A stretch of DNA of 51,417 nt, taken from Malikia sp. (lineage in GTDB: Bacteria; Pseudomonadota; Gammaproteobacteria; Burkholderiales; Burkholderiaceae_C). The notes beneath the pieces are model-generated. The model saw only the letters and a program-made list of their open reading frames with translations. It made no database searches and was not told the DNA's origin. Positions 45,355-51,417 of this stretch are shown piece by piece (position 1 is the first letter of the stretch; each line of letters starts with the position of its first letter). The translations under genes and the position numbers were made by a program. The stretch lies in NCBI RefSeq assembly GCF_028687635.1, contig NZ_JAQTZS010000019.1:1-51417 (forward strand). The letters run 5' to 3'.

Positions 45355-46317
45355 ATGAAGCTGAACGATCCCATCAAGGTGCTGGCCTGGCTGCAGCAGC
45401 GGCCTTCGGCCCATGACTTGCATGCGGCGTTTCCCGAGGAGTGGAAGGCCATGGAGCAGGAGTTGCAGGCCGCGCTGGCCACACGCGATACGACGCGGCT
45501 GCACCGTCTGCTGCATCCCGGCGCCAAGCCGGAAACTCCGGAAACGCGCGCGAAGATCGCCCTCAACAAGCGGGAGAAACAAGACCTGGTGCGGGCGGCC
45601 ATTCGGCAGCGCATGGCCGCGCTGGCGATCGAGCGCCATGGCCTGGCCATCGCCACCGGGCGGACTTCAGGCAAGGTACGCTTCAACCTGTTCAACGGCT
45701 GGCTCGCGCAGCGCTTGCTGTTTCGGCGCGATCTCGAACGCAAACCGGTATCGCTGCGCTGGTTCAAGCTGCTGTGGCCGTTGGTCTGGCAAAAGCGCCT
45801 GCTGATGCCGCTGGTGGAGCGCAAGGGGATTTACTGCTTCTATTCGCTTGAGTTCGTGCGGCGACTGGGCGAGCTGATCGGGAGTCGCCGTTGTCTGGAG
45901 ATCGCCGCCGGCGACGGGACGCTCAGCCGCTTCCTGCACGAGCAGGGCGTGGCGGTGACCGCCACCGATGACTACAGCTGGCAAGACCGGATCGCCTTTC
46001 CCGGCGCGGTCGAGCGGCTGGAGGCCGGTGCCGCGTTGCGCCATTATCAGCCGCAGGTGGTGCTGTGCTCGTGGCCGCCCGCCCAAAACAGCTTCGAGCG
46101 TGAGGTGTTCCGCACCGGCAGCGTGGAGCTGTACATCGCCGTCGTGAGCACTCACCGTTTCGCCAGCGGCAACTGGGCGGATTACGACTCACAGCAGGCG
46201 TTCACGGTCGAGCGCCGCCCTGATCTGGCCCGCCTGTTGCTGCCGCCCGAGCTCGGCTGCGAGGTGCTGGTGTTTCGACGCCAGCCACAGCGCACAGATT
46301 GCACCGTGCCTCGCTGA
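45355..46317 (+). CDS. SAM-dependent methyltransferase-like protein
   Basis: A 320-residue protein. The N-terminal half is basic and helical (LDRKP/RRLEFVRRLG-like stretches). From about residue 170, RRCLEIAAGDGTLSRFLHEQGVAVTATDDYSW resembles methyltransferase motif I and the acidic motif II, and VVLCSWPPAQNSFE resembles motif IV with a Pro-Pro active-site type segment. Substrate is unknown. ATG 45355 was chosen over a TTG at 45334; neither has a clear ribosome-binding site. It is the first host gene after the island. Confidence 0.68.
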   Translation: MKLNDPIKVLAWLQQRPSAHDLHAAFPEEWKAMEQELQAALATRDTTRLHRLLHPGAKPETPETRAKIALNKREKQDLVRAAIRQRMAALAIERHGLAIATGRTSGKVRFNLFNGWLAQRLLFRRDLERKPVSLRWFKLLWPLVWQKRLLMPLVERKGIYCFYSLEFVRRLGELIGSRRCLEIAAGDGTLSRFLHEQGVAVTATDDYSWQDRIAFPGAVERLEAGAALRHYQPQVVLCSWPPAQNSFEREVFRTGSVELYIAVVSTHRFASGNWADYDSQQAFTVERRPDLARLLLPPELGCEVLVFRRQPQRTDCTVPR

Positions 46318-46332
46318 CTCAATGCCGGCGAT

Positions 46333-46590
46333 TCAGCGCAGGTGCGCCATCGACCAGACGTCGCTGCGTGGATCAAGGTGCGAAAAAAGGGCGTGATGTT
46401 CCTCGGCTATCGAGGTCAGCGCCACGACGACCTCGAAGGGGAATCCCCTGCGCTGACCGTTGCGGGTATCGTGCAGCAACTCCTCCATGTAATGGATGAA
46501 ATCCGGCTGCCCCCAGTGCAACTTGAGCTTGCTTCCGATGTGAGGGAACGCTTGGTTGATCGCGCTGTAGTGTGGGTTGTTTTCCAGCAT
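46333..46590 (-). CDS. Small unknown protein (85 aa)
   Basis: An 85-residue soluble protein beginning MLENNPHYSAINQAFPHIGSK, with HYMEELLHDTRNGQRRGFPFEVVVALTSIAEEHHALF, probably all-helical. AAGGAG lies 7-8 bp before the ATG, a strong ribosome-binding site that supports a real gene. No family is recognised. It converges on the methyltransferase-like gene with a 15-bp gap. Confidence 0.7.
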   Translation of the reverse strand: MLENNPHYSAINQAFPHIGSKLKLHWGQPDFIHYMEELLHDTRNGQRRGFPFEVVVALTSIAEEHHALFSHLDPRSDVWSMAHLR

Positions 46591-46894
46591 GGTGCGCTCC
46601 TTTCAGCCTGCTCATGAACGGCGAGGAACTGATGCCCGATGCTTGTCAGACGTCGATGAGCAATCAAAACAGTCCTCTCGCTTGATGGCCATGTTACTGT
46701 AATTAACATTTCAGGTCTAGCCGACTTGACTCACATAGACGGCGACGTGGGCGCGCTGGCTCGGATCGAGTGGCAATGGGCAAATCGGACCAGGGCTGAA
46801 CCCGGTTTCGCCCTCGAAATCCCCTATCATTCTTCGAAACTGTCCATGAACTCCCCGCGCCCCCGCTGATCCAGCGGACCGAGGAGGCAAGCCC
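46591..46894. other. Divergent intergenic region between the 85-aa gene and pgi
   Basis: About 300 bp without a supportable reading frame. It must hold promoters for both genes. A TTACTGTAATTAACATTT stretch at 46693-46710 is AT-rich and could hold -10 elements, and GAGGAGG before 46895 is the pgi ribosome-binding site. No repeats or RNA gene were recognised. Confidence 0.5.
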
Positions 46895-48523
46895 ATGAAT
46901 AACGCCTTCATCCCCCCGCAAAAACGCGCTGCCTGGAACAAGCTCCAGGCGCTGGCCCAGAGTGAACTGCCCCATCTGCGCGAGCTGCTCGCCGATCAGT
47001 CCCGCGCTCGCGCCAGCGGCCTGCAGCTGAACGTCGCCGGCCTGCAACTGGACGCCTCCCGCCAACAGGTCACGCCTGAAGTGCTGCAGGCGCTGCTGGA
47101 GCTGGCCGCCGAATCGGGCGTGCTCCAGCAGAGCGAGGCCCAGCGCCGAGGCGTTGCCATCAACGCGACCGAGCAGCGCGCCGTGCTGCACATGGCCTTG
47201 CGCGGCGCCGACATGGCTGACGCCCCCTGGGGCGAGGCGGTTTCCAGCGCGGTGCGCCAGGAGCTCGACCGTTTCCTGGATGCCGCCGAGCGCATCCGCG
47301 ACGGCCGCTGGCTTGGCCAGCGCGGACAGCGCATTGCCAACGTGATCAATATCGGCATCGGCGGCTCGGATCTGGGCCCGCGCATGGCGGTGCAGGCGCT
47401 CGACGCCTGTGCCTCCAGCGCGGTGCGGGTGCACTTTGTCTCCAACCCAGACTGTTGGGCGCTACAGTCGATCCTGCGCTGGTGCAAGCCCGACAGCACG
47501 CTGTTCATCGTCCAGAGCAAGACCTTCACCACCCAGGAGACCCTGACGCTGGCCGCATCGGCGCAACGCTGGCTGGCTGACCACGGTCTGAGCACGACGG
47601 AGCAACAGGCGCCGCACCTGATCGCCGTGACCGCCTCACCGGCAGTGTCGGCCGCCCAGGGCTATGCCCCGGAAAACACCTTCGGCTTCTGGGACTGGGT
47701 CGGCGGGCGCTACTCGGTCTGGTCGGCGATCGGCCTGCCGCTGGCGATCGCGATCGGCGCCGAGCAGTTCCGCGCCTTCCTGGCTGGAGGCCACGCGATG
47801 GACCGCCATTTCTGGAAAGCGCCGCCCGAGCAGAACATGCCGCTGCTGATGGCGCTGCTGGGCATCTGGAACCGCAACTTCCTGGGCTGCCCGACCCACC
47901 TGATCGCGGCCTACGCCAGCCGGCTGTTCCACTTCGCGCGCTTCGTGCAGCAGCTCGACATGGAATCCAATGGCAAGAGCACCCATGTCGACGGCAGCCC
48001 GGTCGAGGTCGGCACCGGCCCCATCGTCTGGGGCGGCCTGGGCATCGAGGGCCAGCACGCCTACTTCCAGCTGCTGCACCAGGGCCAGCACCGGGTACCG
48101 GTCGATTTCATCGGCGTGCAAAGCGAGGACTGCCTGCTGCCGCTGGCGGCCGAGCACCATCGCGTCGCGTTGCTGAATCTGCAAGCCCAGGCCCAGGCGC
48201 TGGCGCTGGGGCGCGACGCCACAGCGACCGAGGCCGAGCTGCGCGCCAATGGACTGGACGAGGCCCGCGTGGCGGAACTGCTGCCGCACCGCATCTTCCG
48301 CGGCAATGTGCCGAACTCGACCCTCTGGCTGCCGGCACTCACCCCCCACACCATGGGCGCCATGGTCGCGCTCTACGAGCACAAGGTGTTCTGCCAGGCC
48401 GCGATCTGGGGCATCCACGCCTTCGACCAATGGGGCGTCGAGCTCGGCAAGACCATGGCCAGGCAGATGGAAGCCGATCCTGGCAGCTTCCAGCGGCCAG
48501 GAATCAAGCCGCACGCCGTTTGA
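46895..48523 (+). CDS. pgi: Glucose-6-phosphate isomerase
   Basis: The 542-residue enzyme interconverts glucose 6-phosphate and fructose 6-phosphate. VINIGIGGSDLGPRMAVQAL (about 148-167), FIVQSKTFTTQETLTLA, FGFWDWVGGRYSVWSAIGLPLA, QQLDMESNGKSTHVDGSPVEVGTGPIVWGGLGIEGQHAYFQLLHQG (with catalytic Glu and His) and FDQWGVELGK near the C-terminus (catalytic Lys) are all present. GAGGAGG lies upstream of the ATG. It is a single-gene unit converging on the GGDEF-EAL gene, whose end overlaps it by 20 bp. Confidence 0.97.
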   Translation: MNNAFIPPQKRAAWNKLQALAQSELPHLRELLADQSRARASGLQLNVAGLQLDASRQQVTPEVLQALLELAAESGVLQQSEAQRRGVAINATEQRAVLHMALRGADMADAPWGEAVSSAVRQELDRFLDAAERIRDGRWLGQRGQRIANVINIGIGGSDLGPRMAVQALDACASSAVRVHFVSNPDCWALQSILRWCKPDSTLFIVQSKTFTTQETLTLAASAQRWLADHGLSTTEQQAPHLIAVTASPAVSAAQGYAPENTFGFWDWVGGRYSVWSAIGLPLAIAIGAEQFRAFLAGGHAMDRHFWKAPPEQNMPLLMALLGIWNRNFLGCPTHLIAAYASRLFHFARFVQQLDMESNGKSTHVDGSPVEVGTGPIVWGGLGIEGQHAYFQLLHQGQHRVPVDFIGVQSEDCLLPLAAEHHRVALLNLQAQAQALALGRDATATEAELRANGLDEARVAELLPHRIFRGNVPNSTLWLPALTPHTMGAMVALYEHKVFCQAAIWGIHAFDQWGVELGKTMARQMEADPGSFQRPGIKPHAV

Positions 48524-49220
48524 GCCACTGCTCGAGTTCGGCGGCGGGCAGCGGTTCGGAATACCAGTGGCCCTGCACGCCGTCGCAGCCCAGCGCCTTG
48601 AGTTGCTCCGCCACCAGCGGGTCCTCTATGCCTTCGGCCAGGGTGTCGATCTGCAGGCTGCGGGCGATCTGGATCATGGCGCGCACGATGGCCCGGTTCT
48701 CGTCCTCGTGCAGCAGGCCGGTGATGAAGCTGCGGTCGATCTTGAGCTTGTCGACCTTCATCCGCTTGAGGTAGGCCAGGCTTGAGTAACCGGTGCCGAA
48801 ATCGTCGATGGCCAGGTGAATGCCCAGCGCGCTCCATTGGGCCAGCATGGCCATGACCGACTCGTCGTGCTGCAGCAGGGTGGACTCGGTCAGCTCGAGC
48901 TCCAGGCGATTGGGATCGAGACCGCTGGTCTTGAGGGCGGATCGGACATCCTGCTCGACCACGCCCTGGCGGAACTGGACGGCCGACAGGTTGACCGCCA
49001 CCCGCCCGAGCGACAATCCCGCGCGCTGCCAGGCCGCCGCCTGGCGACAGGCCTCCTGCAGGATCCAGCGACCGATCGGCGCGATCAACCCGCTTTCCTC
49101 GGCGATGCCAATGAAGGCACCCGGCTGGATCAGGCCCTGTCCCGGCCGGCGCCAGCGGATCAGGGCCTCGACGCCCACCACCTGCCCGCCGCGCAGGTCG
49201 ATCTGCGGCTGGTAGTGCAA
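48504..49220 (-). CDS. EAL-domain (c-di-GMP phosphodiesterase) part, separated by an amber codon
   Basis: This frame encodes a nearly complete EAL domain of 238 residues: HYQPQIDLRGGQVVGVEALIRW, PIGRWILQEACRQAAAW, VAVNLSAVQF, LELELTESTLL, AIDDFGTGYSSLAYLKRMKVDKLKIDRSFI and LAEGIED. All metal and catalytic residues appear to be present. It is in the same frame as the GGDEF gene upstream and is cut from it by a single TAG at 49230-49232. Its only start here would be a TTG without a ribosome-binding site, so it is probably the 3' part of a disrupted GGDEF-EAL gene rather than an independent gene. The last 20 bp overlap the end of pgi. Confidence 0.72.
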   Translation of the reverse strand: MHYQPQIDLRGGQVVGVEALIRWRRPGQGLIQPGAFIGIAEESGLIAPIGRWILQEACRQAAAWQRAGLSLGRVAVNLSAVQFRQGVVEQDVRSALKTSGLDPNRLELELTESTLLQHDESVMAMLAQWSALGIHLAIDDFGTGYSSLAYLKRMKVDKLKIDRSFITGLLHEDENRAIVRAMIQIARSLQIDTLAEGIEDPLVAEQLKALGCDGVQGHWYSEPLPAAELEQWLKRRAA

Positions 49221-49229
49221 TTCGAACTG

Positions 49230-51221
49230 CTAGCGCTCGAGCGCCAGCCGCAAGGCCTCGCAGGTCTCGACGTAATGCAGCAACTTAACGTTCATGGCCG
49301 GCTCGAAGACACGGTACAGGTTATGTCCGGCCTTCTTGGCCTCGTAGAGCGCCGTATCGGCGTTGAGCATCAGGGTTTCGCTGTCGCTGCCATCCTGCGG
49401 ATAGAGTGCGACGCCAATCGAGAACGAAGTGAAGAGCTGGACTCCCTCTAGCTCGAAGGGGGCGCCCAGCTCGGACAGGATGCGGACACAGAGATTGGAA
49501 ACCTGCGGGTAGGCCAGCACCTCGGGCAGGACCGCCATGAACTCGTCGCCCGAGAGGCGACACACCGTGTCCTCGGCCCGCAGGCACAGGCTCAGCCGCA
49601 TCGCCACGCCCTTGAGCAAGGCGTCTCCCACGGCATGGCCATAGGAGTCGTTGACATACTTGAACTTGTCCAGGTCCAGGTAGAGCACGGCCAGGCCGTT
49701 GCGCTGGCGCTTGGCGACCTCCAGGGCCTGCTGCAAGCGGTCCTGGCCCAGGACCCGATTGGGCAGGCCGGTCAGGGCATCGTGATAGGCCAGGAACTCG
49801 ACCTGCTCGCGCGCCTTCTTCTGCTCGGTGATGTCGGTGCCGACGACATGCAGCAAGGCCTGGCCGCCCTGCTGGATCAGGGTCACCACCAGATGCGCGA
49901 TGAAGGCCTGACCGTCGGGACGCAGGAAGGTCCATTCGAACTCGCAGGCGCCCTGCTCCAAGGCGGCTCGCGCCAGCTGAGCCGCCTTGTCCGCCGAAGG
50001 CTGGCCATCGGGCTGGAACAGGGGCGAGAGTTCGCTCAGCGAGCGGCCGACCCACTGATCGAGGCGCTCCATGCCATGCATGGCCAGGGCGGCCTGGTTG
50101 GCGGCGGTGCAGCGGTCGTTCTCGAGCAGCAAGACGGCCTGGACCGTGTCCTCGAACAGCTTGCGAAAACGCTCCTCGCTCTCGCGCAGCCGCTCGTCGG
50201 CCAGGCTGGACTCGGCCTCATGGCTGTGGCGCAGCTGGGCGTAAGCCCGTTGGCGCCACTGGATCGCCAGCCAACCGAGACTGGCCACCCCGGCGATGGC
50301 ACCAAACAGGGCGAGCTTGATCCATGACTGCCGCTCCCAGTCGTGGTAAATGGCAGGAAGCTGCCGGCTAAGGGAAATCACCAGGAACTTGTTGGACGGG
50401 GTGATGGTGGGCTGGATCGAGCTCAGCACGGCCAGGCTGTGCCGCCCGGTCGGAACGGCCATGCCTTCTTGCAGGCTGCTCCGCAGTCCGCTCTGGATAT
50501 GGCGCGTGAACAAGACGCTGGGCGTGTTGGCGAAATTCATGCCAGCAACCCCTTCGCTGTCGGGCACCTGGAATACCCCCTGACCATCGCCGTGAATCAG
50601 CGCGGCGCGCATGTCCAGCGCGTAAAGCACCGATTCGAGCAGCACGCTGAAATAGTCCGGATCGAGCACGGCCGACACATAGCCCTTGAGCTCGCCCTTG
50701 GCGTCGAGCACCACCTTGCCGACCGCCAGGCTGGACACTCCGTCCGGGCTTAGAAAGGGGTTCGAGACATACAGCAGGTTCGGGTCACCGCCTCGGCGCA
50801 TGGCCTGATAGCGCTCGGCCTCGCGGAAGTTCAGACCGAGAAAATCAGACCGGTTACTCGCGATCAGGTCGCCATCGCGACTCACGACGCTCAGCGAGCG
50901 CACGCCAGTCATGCCAGTCATGCCAGCGATCATGGACTGCAGACGCTGGTTGAGCGCGCTCATGTCGCGGCGCGGCAGCAGCAGCTCGGGCAAATCGCGC
51001 CGGATCGAGTCAAGGGCATTGCTGGTCGATTGCAGGCGACTGCTGAGGTTGGCCTCGACCATGCCAGCCAGCTGCATCAGCCGCTGGCGCTCCTGCGCCT
51101 CGATGGCGGCATGGGAGACATGCAGATCGAAACCGACGAAACCCGCCAGCGCCAGCAACAGGACTGCCAGCGCGTTCCAGGAAGAGGTCAAGCACCTGAG
51201 CAGGAGGTTTGACGGTTTCAT
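49230..51221 (-). CDS. Membrane sensor diguanylate cyclase (PAS-GGDEF), truncated before EAL by amber codon
   Basis: A 663-residue protein. A first membrane helix (about 12-34) is followed by a periplasmic Cache-like sensor domain (about 40-300), a second helix (WIKLALFGAIAGVASLGWLAI, about 312-332), a PAS domain (about 355-470) ending in VVGTDITEQKKAREQVEFLAYHDALTGLPNR, and a GGDEF domain with the active site RLSGDEFMAV and an RAED inhibitory-site motif just before it. SGDEF replaces GGDEF, a variant seen in active enzymes. The frame stops at TAG 49230-49232 within LALER-amber-QFELHYQPQ, the usual GGDEF-EAL linker. It was probably a full GGDEF-EAL protein. Confidence 0.85.
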   Translation of the reverse strand: MKPSNLLLRCLTSSWNALAVLLLALAGFVGFDLHVSHAAIEAQERQRLMQLAGMVEANLSSRLQSTSNALDSIRRDLPELLLPRRDMSALNQRLQSMIAGMTGMTGVRSLSVVSRDGDLIASNRSDFLGLNFREAERYQAMRRGGDPNLLYVSNPFLSPDGVSSLAVGKVVLDAKGELKGYVSAVLDPDYFSVLLESVLYALDMRAALIHGDGQGVFQVPDSEGVAGMNFANTPSVLFTRHIQSGLRSSLQEGMAVPTGRHSLAVLSSIQPTITPSNKFLVISLSRQLPAIYHDWERQSWIKLALFGAIAGVASLGWLAIQWRQRAYAQLRHSHEAESSLADERLRESEERFRKLFEDTVQAVLLLENDRCTAANQAALAMHGMERLDQWVGRSLSELSPLFQPDGQPSADKAAQLARAALEQGACEFEWTFLRPDGQAFIAHLVVTLIQQGGQALLHVVGTDITEQKKAREQVEFLAYHDALTGLPNRVLGQDRLQQALEVAKRQRNGLAVLYLDLDKFKYVNDSYGHAVGDALLKGVAMRLSLCLRAEDTVCRLSGDEFMAVLPEVLAYPQVSNLCVRILSELGAPFELEGVQLFTSFSIGVALYPQDGSDSETLMLNADTALYEAKKAGHNLYRVFEPAMNVKLLHYVETCEALRLALER

Positions 51222-51303
51222 GAAAAATCATGCATATAAGAAAACTATATCATATAGCCAATCATTTGAGGCAAGCCTGGTCGATGACGGCAGGGCGATC
51301 GCG

Positions 51304-51417
51304 CTATGTTGAGTCTGGCGAGATTTGACCGAACAGGATCTGCTGGCGGTAGTCGAGGCTGGTGCCGGCGCGCATCTTGCGCCGGCGTATGCTCACGTTG
51401 CTGCTGTCGTTGTCGCG
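51304..51417 (-). CDS. C-terminal end of an unidentified minus-strand reading frame
   Basis: From the window edge the minus strand reads 37 codons (RDNDSSNVSIRRRKMRAGTS at the visible start, then SLDYRQQILFGQISPDST) to a TAG at 51304-51306. It is too short to identify; it may be the end of a real gene upstream of the GGDEF gene. Confidence 0.35.
   Translation of the reverse strand, partial: RDNDSSNVSIRRRKMRAGTSLDYRQQILFGQISPDST

Overview
The window is high-GC chromosomal DNA from a betaproteobacterium, most likely a member of the Burkholderiales. Three things point there: a 6S RNA gene directly after zapA, the general codon use and protein families (DUF485 plus an acetate-type symporter, SWIB-domain protein, DUF2788, DUF2189), and tightly overlapping operons with ATGA/GTGA junctions. 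The assignment is inference from family resemblance; no 16S rRNA or other taxonomic marker lies here.

Layout. Positions 1-904 (minus) carry a truncated cation/acetate symporter and its DUF485 partner. Positions 1061-15526 (minus) form one large cobalamin locus. A cobalamin riboswitch precedes btuB, followed by cobB, cobU, btuF, btuC, btuD, cobO, bluB, cbiB, the threonine-phosphate decarboxylase, cobQ, cobT, cobS and cobC. Together these import corrinoids, amidate and adenosylate the ring, make the lower ligand, and build the nucleotide loop; no corrin-ring genes are present. Positions 15575-16951 hold a small coiled-coil protein gene, zapA, 6S RNA and a SWIB protein gene. Positions 16996-23446 hold an MFS transporter, a D-2-hydroxyacid dehydrogenase, a FimV-like protein with a GspE/PilB-type ATPase, and two small membrane-protein genes. 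Positions 23492-29063 (minus) are a complete yejABEF-type peptide ABC importer, divergent from fabI. Positions 30008-34121 hold a DUF465 protein, an Orn/Lys/Arg decarboxylase, and an NfeD/SPFH pair.

The most notable region is an island of about 11 kb inserted at the 3' end of a tRNA-Ser(GGA) gene (34180-34269). It is bounded by a 17-bp direct repeat (34256-34272 and 45229-45245). It encodes a P4-type integrase, an AlpA-like regulator, a replication module (small proteins, a CHC2-type zinc-finger protein, a RepA-like ATPase) and then an HK97-type head and packaging set (capsid, protease, portal, HNH nuclease, small and large terminase). No tail, lysis or recognised connector genes are present. 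This is the architecture expected of a capsid-forming phage-inducible chromosomal island, a satellite that makes its own heads and depends on a helper phage for tails. Its replication operon is bracketed by two inverted copies of a GAAGATTCC iteron array and is preceded by a leader with complementary segments resembling P4/C4 antisense-RNA immunity.

Positions 45355-51417 return to host genes: a methyltransferase-like protein, a small unknown protein, pgi, a GGDEF-EAL signalling gene interrupted by an in-frame amber codon, and the tail of one more minus-strand reading frame cut by the window edge.
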